Positions 1-8,298 of a stretch of 64,000 nt of DNA are shown piece after piece. A model generated the notes under the pieces. That model was not told the origin of the DNA, did no database searches, and worked only from the letters and a program-made list of their open reading frames with translations. The position numbers and the translations under genes are program-made. Origin of the DNA: JACCSI01 sp035575715 (GTDB lineage: Bacteria; Acidobacteriota; Vicinamibacteria; Vicinamibacterales; UBA2999); contig DATLXN010000012.1 in the NCBI GenBank assembly GCA_035575715.1, positions 1-64,000 of the forward strand, read 5' to 3'. Each line of letters opens with the position of its first letter. The first letter of the stretch is position 1.

Positions 1-1
1 G

Positions 2-535
2 CGAGCGGAGATCATCCGCGAGAAGGGCACCAACCGCAGCCGGTTCTTCCGTGGCGAGATCGACAGGTATTCCTGGGTCGATCTCGGTTCAAGCTATCTA
101 CCCTCGGACATGCTCGCCGCGTATCTGACCGCACAACTCGAAGCCGTGGACGACATTCAGGCACGCCGGTTGGCGATCTGGAATCGCTATCAGGAGGAGT
201 TGGCCGGCGTTGCCGCTGACCACGGCGTGCAGTTACCGACCGTGCCGCAGGGCAGCGAGCATCCGGCGCACATGTTTTATCTGCTGCTGCCGTCGCTCGA
301 AGAGCGAACGGCGCTGATTGCGCATATGCGCGAACGGCTCGTTGCGCTGGTCTTTCATTATCAGCCGCTCAACCGATCGGAGATGGCGCAGAAGCTGACA
401 CATAGCATTACCCCGATGCCGGTCGCCGAATCGATCGCCGACCGCTTGGTCCGGTTACCGCTCTACTTTGGACTGACCGAGGACGAGCAAGGACGGGTAA
501 TCAGTGGTCTGCGTGAGTTTTGGCAGAGAGGGTGA
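2..535 (+). CDS. DegT/DnrJ/EryC1/StrS (WecE-like) sugar aminotransferase, C-terminal part
   Basis: The reading frame is open from the window edge, so the gene starts outside it; 177 residues are visible. The segment GTNRSRFFRGEIDRYSWVDL, followed by GSSYLPSD and then QLEAVDDIQARR, is the pattern seen after the PLP-lysine in WecE/RffA-type dTDP-4-amino-4,6-dideoxyhexose transaminases. The C-terminus RLPLYFGLTEDEQ is the family's usual final helix. Members transfer an amino group from glutamate to a 4-keto nucleotide sugar in the cytoplasm, supplying amino sugars for surface glycans. The PLP lysine lies upstream and cannot be checked. It meets a minus-strand gene tail to tail at 535/536. A separate 3' scrap of a homologous gene is at 15132-15221. 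Confidence 0.85.
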   Translation, partial: RAEIIREKGTNRSRFFRGEIDRYSWVDLGSSYLPSDMLAAYLTAQLEAVDDIQARRLAIWNRYQEELAGVAADHGVQLPTVPQGSEHPAHMFYLLLPSLEERTALIAHMRERLVALVFHYQPLNRSEMAQKLTHSITPMPVAESIADRLVRLPLYFGLTEDEQGRVISGLREFWQRG

Positions 536-905
536 TCAGTCTCGCTCAACGACCGTCTTGCGGAAAGTCAAGTAGCCACTCAATGCGGCCACCAGACTCA
601 GCACGCAAACGAGTCCGATAAAACGTTCCTGCGTTCTGATGACCGGGGAGTTGCTACCGGCCCATCGTCCTCTCGTCGACTGCGGCGTCGCTTTGCACGT
701 CGTAGGTCCCGCGGTTGATGCCGTGGTGCCGTCGACCTCCGGATGGCGCACCAGGGTTTCGACGTTGCCGCCGCTGGTGTCGAGCAGGTCGTAGGAAAAG
801 GTCGTCTCCGCGGTCTGCTCCGAGGAGCAGGGCGACCAGCACCACAGCGCCCAGGACGAAGATGACGAGCAATTGAATTCGTCGGTTGCTGGCGTATGCG
901 GGCAT
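536..905 (-). pseudogene. Small two-TM protein, frameshifted
   Basis: No single frame spans this segment, but two minus-strand frames together give a sensible protein of about 120 residues. The first starts with ATG at 905 and encodes an N-terminal membrane helix (RRIQLLVIFVLGAVVLVALL). Near 815-825 the better frame changes, and the second reads FSYDLLDTSGGNVETLVRHP and ends with a second hydrophobic helix (FIGLVCVLSLVAALSGY) and TVVERD before the stop. It lies directly downstream of the 597-aa membrane protein on the same strand and could have been co-transcribed with it. No family was recognised. Either the gene is broken or the sequence has an indel here; coding identity is inferred from the complementary TM segments. 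Confidence 0.4.
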
Positions 906-946
906 CGGCCAGCCAAGGCACTTGCGCCGCGGTTGGCGTCAAGGAC

Positions 947-2740
947 TTACGCCGGCGGCGGACACGGCGAATCCGCTCGTGCCATCACCCGGATCACCAT
1001 CCCGTTGTCCAGCGTAAACGTGCCGCGCTCCTGGTAGTTGAGCGCTGTCCATCGTGCGATCGCCGGGTAGAGGCGAGCCACATCCGACCAACCGTCACGA
1101 TCGATAAAGATCAGCGGCACCGGCTCGTTGGCCACCCGTCGCAGGAAGTCCTGTTCAATCGCGTCGGGCCGACGCAGCGCGGGGATGAGAAACGCTTCGC
1201 CGCCGGCGAAGCCGCGGCGGGCGAAGAAATACAGCTCGGGGACGTTCCATGTCGCCACCAACCGATCGGTCGGGCGGGTGCAGGCATTGGCGTACTCCGC
1301 GAGTCGCCAGCCGTCGCCAGCCGGCCACTGCGACGGCCATGGCCAGACGGTGAGACCGGCCTTGACTGCCTGCGCCCGGTCCCCCACGCCGCTGCCGAGC
1401 AGGTGTGACGAGTCGATCTCGTCCGCCACGTTACGGGCCCGGATCGTCGCGGCGCTGAAGGTCGCCAGCAGCAGTACGACCGTTACTCGAGCCACCGCAC
1501 GAATGGCCGGAGCGCCCATGTTCCAGACCGCGGCTCCGAGAAGCGCACAGGCGACCGGCAAGACCCCAAAGACGTCGGCGAGGCGCTCCACCAGCACTTC
1601 GCGGAGAAAGCCGACGCTGACGATGAGCCCGAGTGCCGCGATGCCGAGGGCGAGGCTCGCCGGCGCGCGGGCCACCGGCCGGCGACGAATCCACGCGACC
1701 GTGGCGATGATCAATAGCAGCGCCGGGGCCGCGATAGCCGCGTAATACACCAGCACGGCGGCATTGCCGGGCGTGGCGAAGGAACTTCCGCCGGGCTGCG
1801 CTGACCGGTCGATGTACATGGTGTCTTCGACGGCCGGTGACGTGACGATGGCATGGGCGCCGGCCGCCGAGCGATCGCGGAGACGGTAACGCCACGTCCG
1901 GCCGCCAATGGCGGTGCCGTCCTCCAGCTTCAAGGCGAGCTCGGTTTCGTGGCGGCCCGCCTCGGTCACATGTTCGCGCCAACGCACGTTGACGATCTCC
2001 GCTGCGGCCTCCGCGTCGGGCTTGAACCGCGGCCATGAGAGGCGGGTTCGCACCGCCTCGGTCCTCGAGATTTGAATCCCTCGCTCGAAGTACGACACCA
2101 GGTTATCGACCGTGGCGACGTAGACCAGCCACGGCGACGCCACGACGAGCGCTGCGACCGTGAACCAGGCCACCGCCCGTGCCGCCGCGGCGATCGAGGT
2201 GCGAGCGTCAACCGCGAACACGACCACCGCGAGCGCCGCACCCGTATAGAGGCCGTGGTCATGGCGAACGAGGAAGGCGAGGCCTGCCACGACGGCCAAC
2301 ATGAGCAGCTTGAGCCGTCCCGGTTTGGCGGCGTACGCCCAGACGGCCGCAATTGCGACAGCGTAGACCAGCATCTTGGGGTGTGAATACGAGCGCGGGA
2401 AGGCCAGGAGCTGCAAGCCGCCGGCCCAGGCGCCCGCCACCACCGAACCGGTGATGGTCGAAGTGACATAGGTGGTGACCGCGGCGGCCATCGCCAGCGA
2501 CGCGAGGGTTACCACCGCTTCAGGCCAGAGTCCGGCGCCAAGGACCCACTGCGCCACCGTCGACGCCAACGTGGTCAGCGGGACACCTTCCTCGGTGTAA
2601 TCGCGGACTGGCCAGGCGCCGAGCAAGACCTGCTGCACGCGCGCCAGATGGACGTAGTGATCGTTGGGAAACCCGCGGAGTGTCAGGTAGCGAAGGACAA
2701 GTGTAATGGTCCCGATCAGCGCCGCGACGGCAACGCGCAT
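947..2740 (-). CDS. GT-C-like multispanning membrane protein (597 aa)
   Basis: The protein has about ten or more hydrophobic segments, beginning with an N-terminal helix (VAVAALIGTITLVLRYLTL). The first loop after that helix carries acidic residues followed by His (FPNDHYVHLARVQQ), the arrangement found in GT-C glycosyltransferases such as the PMT/ArnT type that use polyprenyl-phosphate sugar donors. A hydrophilic domain sits at about residues 225-320, and a soluble C-terminal region follows the last helix. A lipid-linked sugar transferase at the inner membrane is the most likely role, inferred from topology and neighbourhood rather than a family match. It is transcribed away from the 788-aa protein gene, with 64 bp between their starts. 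Confidence 0.6.
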   Translation of the reverse strand: MRVAVAALIGTITLVLRYLTLRGFPNDHYVHLARVQQVLLGAWPVRDYTEEGVPLTTLASTVAQWVLGAGLWPEAVVTLASLAMAAAVTTYVTSTITGSVVAGAWAGGLQLLAFPRSYSHPKMLVYAVAIAAVWAYAAKPGRLKLLMLAVVAGLAFLVRHDHGLYTGAALAVVVFAVDARTSIAAAARAVAWFTVAALVVASPWLVYVATVDNLVSYFERGIQISRTEAVRTRLSWPRFKPDAEAAAEIVNVRWREHVTEAGRHETELALKLEDGTAIGGRTWRYRLRDRSAAGAHAIVTSPAVEDTMYIDRSAQPGGSSFATPGNAAVLVYYAAIAAPALLLIIATVAWIRRRPVARAPASLALGIAALGLIVSVGFLREVLVERLADVFGVLPVACALLGAAVWNMGAPAIRAVARVTVVLLLATFSAATIRARNVADEIDSSHLLGSGVGDRAQAVKAGLTVWPWPSQWPAGDGWRLAEYANACTRPTDRLVATWNVPELYFFARRGFAGGEAFLIPALRRPDAIEQDFLRRVANEPVPLIFIDRDGWSDVARLYPAIARWTALNYQERGTFTLDNGMVIRVMARADSPCPPPA

Positions 2741-2761
2741 CTGGTCACCTTATCGCATCTG

Positions 2762-2791
2762 TTGAAAGGGCGCCGCGAAGACGACTACAAT
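2762..2791 (+). promoter_or_regulatory. Sigma70-type promoter, near-leaderless
   Basis: TTGAAA at 2762-2767 and TACAAT at 2786-2791 are separated by 18 bp, each matching five of six consensus bases. The predicted start of transcription (about 2798) is only some 7 nt before the GTG at 2805, so the mRNA would be nearly leaderless. It lies in the 64-bp divergent intergenic region and would drive the 2805-8292 operon. Confidence 0.6.
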
Positions 2792-2804
2792 CGCGCACCG
2801 CTCT

Positions 2805-5171
2805 GTGTCCATCAATGGTCCCCGCAATCCTGCCATCTCCGAGACCTCGCTAGTCAGCCCAGAGCGCGCGACAGGTGCCGTCAGCGCTGTCTGGTGTGCC
2901 GTCGGTTTGTTGTCGATCTCCGGACTGTCACTCGCAGCGCGGCTAGCGCCCGACGGGTTCTATGGACTACGGACTGTCACCGCCGCGATGGCGATTGGCA
3001 TGGTGCCCGGTGCGCTAGTCCTGCTCGCGCTGCGCGTGCGACCCGTGCTCACGCTGTTTCAGGTCGTTGGGCTCGGTGCCGGTGTCAGCTTCGCGAGCAT
3101 GCAGTTGCTGACGATAGCGGCCATGGTCTTCCAGTTTTCAGCGGTGACGTCGCTGTGGATCGTGGCGCTGCTCACCGTCGCCTGTACGACGGTAATCCTG
3201 GTGCGCGGGCGCGAGGTGCGGGTGGAGGTCCCGCGCGAGGAGCTCGCGCTCGGGCTGGGTTTCGCGATCCTTTCCGTGTTTCTTTACGCCGAAGGCGCCC
3301 CGTACAATGGGGTTGAAGACAACGTGCACGTTGGCATTGTCCGGCGCTTGGCCTTCCTCCAGGCGCCGGCCATTAACAACATCTACTCCGTGCCCGACGT
3401 CGTCTACACCTATCCCTATCCGGGCACGCATTACGTGATGGCGCTGATGGCCCGGCTGTCCGGTCTCGACGCGCTCTTCGTGTATCACAAGCTGCGGGTC
3501 TTGTGGGGACCGTGGGCGCTGATCCTGATCTATGGACTCGCATGGCGGATCTTCTGTAGTCGACCGATCGCGTTCGCGTCCGCGGCGACGGCGTTGGTGC
3601 TGGTCCTGAACGGCGGTTTTGCCAACGTCAAAAATTTCTTCTGGGCCCAGGTGGTGCCGTACAGTCACGCGTCGGACGTCGCCATGGGTGTCATGCTGCC
3701 GGCGCTGATCTGGCTGGCCTTCGAGTACCTCCTTGCCGATACGCGGCGCGCCACTGTGATCTTTTTTGTCTGCGTCCTCGCGCTCGAGTTCATGCTCGAC
3801 ATCGTCCATATCCGGGAGACGGTGCAGTTTCTGGTCTATTTCGGCTCATTCTCCGCGGCCTTGATCGTCGTCCGCCGCCATCCGGTGATGCGTAATCGCG
3901 CGCTCGTGCTGGTGGCGGTGTCGGTGGCCATGATGCTCGCCTATGGCACCTGGCACTCGTCGCACGTGTCGTCGATCGATCGGCTGGTCGTTGACATGAA
4001 GCAAGGGCTCGTCACCGTGGCGGCAACGTCGACGTGGGGGCAATTGTTGGGCCCGCCACTGCCGCTGCTGAACGGTTACGTGACGGCCGTCGGACCGATG
4101 TTTTACATGTGGAATCCGGTCGTGCTTCTCTTGAGCCCGCTGGTGCTGGTGTGGTTCCGACGGCAGCCGCTGGTGCTGTTGATCGGCGCCAGCACGCTGG
4201 TCTACTTGCTGATCATCCGGTTTCCGTTGTTCGCGATTCCGTATGTCTACGCGACCTACTTTGAGATCTTGTATACGCCGGTGCGCAACATGATCCAGTT
4301 CATTCACATCCTGACCGGTGTGATCGTGTTCGTGCTCGCCGTGTTTGCCGCCAGGTTACCGCTGCTGGCTGGTCTGCTCGCTTCTGCCGTCGGCGCCGGT
4401 GCCCTCGCGACTGCGGTTCGCTATGTGGGGCCGTACTTTGAGCGACATCCCGACCATTTTTATCTGCCGCTGATCGTCGCGTATGTGCTGGCGGCGGCCT
4501 ACATCGTGTGGCGGCGCGCGGAGGCCGAACCGGCCAGTCCGCCACCTCCCCGGTGGGCCTTGATGCTGGCGGTCGCCCTGGTCGTCCTGGCTTTTGCCGC
4601 GCCGGCGCACCAGACGCCGTTGAAGCCAGCGCAGTCGTACCCCACGCCGGCCGTATTGTTTGACAAAGGTGTGCCGTGCATCGGCCGGCACGACGTCGAA
4701 AACACGATTAAACCGCCCGAGATGTCTGGCGACAAAGTGATGATTGGCGAACTGCTGTCATGCCCGCCGCCGCCGCCGCTGATGGCATTTGCTGAAAGCC
4801 ACATTCCGGCCTCGGCGGTGTTCGGGGTCGATAAGTACTTCGAGTACCCGGCGCCGATGTTCATGCCGCAGCAGGTGACGGTGTGGTCGAGCCCGGTGAC
4901 GATTTTCCGCGATGAGCACCTGTTGTTCCCCAAGTATTACGACCACTACTACCGGAGCTTCCGCAAGTACCGGGCGCAGCCGTTTTTCAACACCGTCGAG
5001 ACCGACCAGGAGCGCAGCAGCTATTTGTCAGACCTTGGTGTGACACATATTCTGCTGAACCCGCGCGTGTACGCTGCCATGAAAGGCGTGCTGGATGCGC
5101 ATCCCGGTCAGTATCGCGTCTTGTACGACCAGCAGGAATGGGCGATCTATCAAGTCTCAGCGCTCGAGTAG
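2805..5171 (+). CDS. Large GT-C-like membrane protein (788 aa), copy 1
   Basis: A very hydrophobic protein with roughly 12-14 membrane segments in its first 590 residues and a soluble C-terminal third. The first large loop has an acidic/His motif (GVEDNVHVGIVRRL) and then VYTYPYPGTHYVMALMARL, as in GT-C enzymes that use polyprenyl-phosphate sugars. The C-terminal domain contains VDKYFEYPAP and YDHYYRSFRKYRAQPFFNTV, almost unchanged in the paralog at 12482-14845. The function is probably glycan assembly on the periplasmic side of the inner membrane, inferred from topology and the adjoining GT2 gene. The GTG start at 2805 lies just after a good promoter. The GT2 gene overlaps its 3' end by 34 bp. 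No named family was recognised with certainty. Confidence 0.65.
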   Translation: MSINGPRNPAISETSLVSPERATGAVSAVWCAVGLLSISGLSLAARLAPDGFYGLRTVTAAMAIGMVPGALVLLALRVRPVLTLFQVVGLGAGVSFASMQLLTIAAMVFQFSAVTSLWIVALLTVACTTVILVRGREVRVEVPREELALGLGFAILSVFLYAEGAPYNGVEDNVHVGIVRRLAFLQAPAINNIYSVPDVVYTYPYPGTHYVMALMARLSGLDALFVYHKLRVLWGPWALILIYGLAWRIFCSRPIAFASAATALVLVLNGGFANVKNFFWAQVVPYSHASDVAMGVMLPALIWLAFEYLLADTRRATVIFFVCVLALEFMLDIVHIRETVQFLVYFGSFSAALIVVRRHPVMRNRALVLVAVSVAMMLAYGTWHSSHVSSIDRLVVDMKQGLVTVAATSTWGQLLGPPLPLLNGYVTAVGPMFYMWNPVVLLLSPLVLVWFRRQPLVLLIGASTLVYLLIIRFPLFAIPYVYATYFEILYTPVRNMIQFIHILTGVIVFVLAVFAARLPLLAGLLASAVGAGALATAVRYVGPYFERHPDHFYLPLIVAYVLAAAYIVWRRAEAEPASPPPPRWALMLAVALVVLAFAAPAHQTPLKPAQSYPTPAVLFDKGVPCIGRHDVENTIKPPEMSGDKVMIGELLSCPPPPPLMAFAESHIPASAVFGVDKYFEYPAPMFMPQQVTVWSSPVTIFRDEHLLFPKYYDHYYRSFRKYRAQPFFNTVETDQERSSYLSDLGVTHILLNPRVYAAMKGVLDAHPGQYRVLYDQQEWAIYQVSALE

Positions 5172-5971
5172 GCGCTGCCGGCGCGCCTCCTTTCCGGGCC
5201 AGTATTTCGATGCTGGGGTGGGCGCTGAACGAAGAGCAGTCGGTCGAACGCTACGTGGAGCGCGCGGCGGCCCTGCTTGTTGAGATCGCCGACGACTACG
5301 AGCTGATCATCATCGATGATGGCAGCACGGATCGCACGTGGGAGATTTTGTCGGCTATGCGCGTCTCGCGACCATGGCTCCGTCCATACCGCAACGAAGT
5401 CAACCGCGGCTCTGGCTTCAATACCAAGCGGGCAATTTCACTAGCCACCAAAGAGTATCTGTTCTGGCAAACGGTCGACTGGGCCTACGACATCACAGCG
5501 CTCGCAGACAACGCGCACCTCCTGGGCCAATACGACGTCCTGCAGGGAGTACGCCGAAACGCCTTGGCCCTGCGACAGGTGTTTAGCGCGCGGTCCGACA
5601 ACCCTTACAAAGGCCTGGTGTCGTGGGTGAATTACTCGCTGATCCGCCTGCTGTTCCAGGTACCGATCAGCGATTATCAGAACGTCACCGTCTACCCCCG
5701 AGCGCTCATCCAACGCGCGACCCTCGAGTCGGAAAGTTCGTTCACCAATCCCGAATGTCTGCTCAAGACGTGGTGGCAGGGCGCAAGTTTCAAGGAGATA
5801 CCGGTGCCGTTCATCAAACGCGATACCGGGATCGGGAAAGGCACGCGACCGCTCGCGATCGCCCGTGCCATCACAGACATTCTGTATTGGTGGTTCGTCT
5901 GGGTCGTCCTGGGCCGTCGCGAGCACCGCGGACGCGGTCGGGTCACCCCCATTTCTGAGTACGAGTCGTGA
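5138..5971 (+). CDS. Family 2 glycosyltransferase
   Basis: A 277-aa GT-A fold glycosyltransferase. The nucleotide-binding strand is SMLGWALNEEQ (about residues 24-34), and the acidic motif IIDDGSTDRTWE lies at about 58-69, typical of GT2 enzymes such as dolichyl-phosphate mannose/glucose synthases. A hydrophobic tract near the C-terminus (LYWWFVWVVLG) may attach it to the membrane. Such enzymes often make the polyprenyl-phosphate sugar used by a GT-C partner, which fits the flanking membrane proteins. The ATG at 5138 is chosen over 5210 because the later one would cut into the first beta strand. The start overlaps the preceding gene, and its stop overlaps the next GTG. A truncated paralog lies at 14842-15183. 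Confidence 0.85.
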   Translation: MGDLSSLSARVGAAGAPPFRASISMLGWALNEEQSVERYVERAAALLVEIADDYELIIIDDGSTDRTWEILSAMRVSRPWLRPYRNEVNRGSGFNTKRAISLATKEYLFWQTVDWAYDITALADNAHLLGQYDVLQGVRRNALALRQVFSARSDNPYKGLVSWVNYSLIRLLFQVPISDYQNVTVYPRALIQRATLESESSFTNPECLLKTWWQGASFKEIPVPFIKRDTGIGKGTRPLAIARAITDILYWWFVWVVLGRREHRGRGRVTPISEYES

Positions 5972-8292
5972 GCCTGCTGGAGGCGCTCGCGCGGATAGGG
6001 GGCGCCGTTGCATTCTTCTATCTGCCGGGTCTACTCCTGGTGCGCGTCGCGCGCATCCGCTTGGATGCGCTCGAACTGATCGCCGCGGCATTTGCCGCCA
6101 GCTTTGCCCTCCTCACCATCCTCAACGTGCCGCTGTTCGTGTTTGGCCTCAACCTGACAGCGCTCGTTTGGTTCTGGGCAGCCCTCGCCGTGGCGCTTGC
6201 CCTCGTCGCGTGGCGCGTCGGCACGCCGGATGCAACCACCGCGGAGCCGCCCTCGCCGCCGTGGCACGGGTGGTTGCTGGTGACCTGCCTGGTGGCGCTC
6301 GCAGGGCTCAGCGTGGCGCTTGCAGCTAAGGGGGCGCTGCTGGGCGGAGAAGAAGAGGTGGAGCTGATCATCACGCGCAAGTTGCTCGAAAGCGATGCGC
6401 TCATCTTCAATCAGATCAACTATCTCAAAGGGTTGCCGGCGACCTATCTGCTCGTGCCGCTGCAACTGATGCGGGCGCTAATCTCCGCGGTGAGCGGCGT
6501 CGACCCGGTGCTCGCGCATTACCGGCTCGCATTTGTCGGCCCACTCATCGTTCTATCAGGCCTCTATGGCCTGCTGGTGACCCTCGGTGCGGATCGCGGG
6601 ATGGCGCGAGCGGCGCTTCTCGCGACTGCCGGTTGGGTGTTATTCGGGTCTCTGGCCACCACGAAACCGCCTTTCCTTTTTACCGTGGCGGAGACGCCAT
6701 TGTTTTTTCGCGGCGTCGCGGTCATTCAACTGGTTTACGTCGTGTGGTTGGCTGCCGCGCTGCGCGCGTGCGCGGAGACGCAGGACCGACGAGCGGTCTT
6801 CACGGCGGCCGCCGCGGTGCTCTTCTTTGCGGCGATGTTCACCCACGGGGTGAATGCCGCGTACGACCTGATCGTCCTGGCGTTGATTGCCGCTCCGGCC
6901 CTGACCGTGGCGCTACGAGGCGGCTCCGCCGGGTGGCGGCGGCCGGACGTGCGTGCCGCCTGGCTACTACTGCTGCTGAGCGTGGCGGGCGTGGTTGCCT
7001 ACAAACTCGCATTCGACGCGTTCATGCCCGGAGGAGAAGCGGGCGCCGTGCGCGCGCGCGCCGAGATCGGCCAGGCCTTCACTGGCTTATTCAACGGGTG
7101 GCGTGCCGCGCTACTGGACTTACCGCCACCAGCCACCTTCTACGAGTATTTCAATGTTCGTGGCACGTCGTTCGCGCACATCGATTCATTGTTTGTACGG
7201 CGGTTGACACCGATCGCGACCGTCGCGATGCTCGCGGCTCCGGCGTTGTGGTTAATCAGCGCCGATCGGGGCCGGACCGCCCTGGCCGCCACGCTCGTAG
7301 TGATCCCGGTCATCGCCCGCGTGCCATTCCTGCTGCTCGCGGTGGTCTTCGTCAACGCCTCCCTGTTCACAAACGCCTACTACCACCTGCTCATCCAGGC
7401 GTTTGTCGCGCTCATCCTGGTCGCGATAGCTGTCGGCGGGATGGCCGGGGCCGCGATTAACCGAGTTGCGTCACAACGGTTGCGCAGCTGCCTTGCGATC
7501 GTGGCGGTGGCGGCCGCGTGCCTGTTCGCGTGGTGGGGCGGCGTCGCGGCCGACCCGGTGGCCCAGTGGACGCGCGGGCACCGCGACGAGGCGCTCGCGA
7601 TCTTTTTTGCCTGGGCAATAACCGCCCTGGTCGGCGGCGTCCTGTTGCGCGAGCGCATTCGCTCCGTCGCCAACCTGTCGTCACCCTCGGCCGTCGCCAC
7701 GGCGATTACGGCGGCTCTGCTCTCGACCCTGCTCGTCGCCACAGACGGGCCCGGCACCAGTGTCATCCAGGCGGGTCTGGACAAACTCTCCACGCCGGAG
7801 GGGAACGATGAGTACGGCGCCTACACCGAAAACCTGATCGGCCTGCACGAGCGCCAAACCCGCTTTCCGCGCGAACTGTTTGCTGCATTGATGTTCATTC
7901 GCGCCAGCATCCCGGAAGGTTCCACGTTCGATGCCGATCCGGATGTGATTCGAGCCATTCCGCTCATGACCAACCAATACGTGGTCCACTCCGGCGTGCC
8001 GTTTGATTTCGTGGAGCGATACTTTGCGACCTATTACACGCCGACGGAGGCTGGCCCGGCCGCCTACCAGGCGCTCGATCCGTTGTTTCGAGCAGACCGG
8101 TCACTCGATTATGAGGCAACACGGCTGGCGGCGGGCATGATGGAAACGTTCAACGTGGATTACGTTCTGGTCACGCCGCGATTCCACGACTACACCCCAC
8201 AACTCGTCAGGCGCGCGGCCGTCAGCCGTGGCTGGAAGAGTGCGGCTGTTTACGATTCAGGTGGTTTCGCCTTGTTGGCGATCACCCGGTGA
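5968..8292 (+). CDS. GT-C-like multispanning membrane protein (774 aa)
   Basis: The GTG start overlaps the GT2 stop as GTGA, so the genes are probably translationally coupled. The first helices are AVAFFYLPGLLLVRV and FAASFALLTILNVPLFVF. An acidic loop (LLGGEEEVELIITRKLLES, about residues 121-140) follows the fourth helix and resembles the acidic first periplasmic loop of GT-C transferases. More than ten further hydrophobic segments follow, and the C-terminal ~180 residues are soluble (FDADPDVIRAIPLMTNQY). It is only distantly like the 788-aa protein but shares its architecture and operon. A lipid-linked sugar transferase is inferred; no family is firmly recognised. It converges on the minus-strand secreted gene with a 6-bp gap. 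Confidence 0.6.
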   Translation: MSLLEALARIGGAVAFFYLPGLLLVRVARIRLDALELIAAAFAASFALLTILNVPLFVFGLNLTALVWFWAALAVALALVAWRVGTPDATTAEPPSPPWHGWLLVTCLVALAGLSVALAAKGALLGGEEEVELIITRKLLESDALIFNQINYLKGLPATYLLVPLQLMRALISAVSGVDPVLAHYRLAFVGPLIVLSGLYGLLVTLGADRGMARAALLATAGWVLFGSLATTKPPFLFTVAETPLFFRGVAVIQLVYVVWLAAALRACAETQDRRAVFTAAAAVLFFAAMFTHGVNAAYDLIVLALIAAPALTVALRGGSAGWRRPDVRAAWLLLLLSVAGVVAYKLAFDAFMPGGEAGAVRARAEIGQAFTGLFNGWRAALLDLPPPATFYEYFNVRGTSFAHIDSLFVRRLTPIATVAMLAAPALWLISADRGRTALAATLVVIPVIARVPFLLLAVVFVNASLFTNAYYHLLIQAFVALILVAIAVGGMAGAAINRVASQRLRSCLAIVAVAAACLFAWWGGVAADPVAQWTRGHRDEALAIFFAWAITALVGGVLLRERIRSVANLSSPSAVATAITAALLSTLLVATDGPGTSVIQAGLDKLSTPEGNDEYGAYTENLIGLHERQTRFPRELFAALMFIRASIPEGSTFDADPDVIRAIPLMTNQYVVHSGVPFDFVERYFATYYTPTEAGPAAYQALDPLFRADRSLDYEATRLAAGMMETFNVDYVLVTPRFHDYTPQLVRRAAVSRGWKSAAVYDSGGFALLAITR

Positions 8293-8298
8293 CGGGGG

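Noticed and set aside
3138..4933. Long reverse-strand ORFs opposite the membrane protein gene
   Set aside because: They are rich in His, Arg, Asp and Gln, have no recognisable domains, and mirror the codon bias of the real gene on the other strand.
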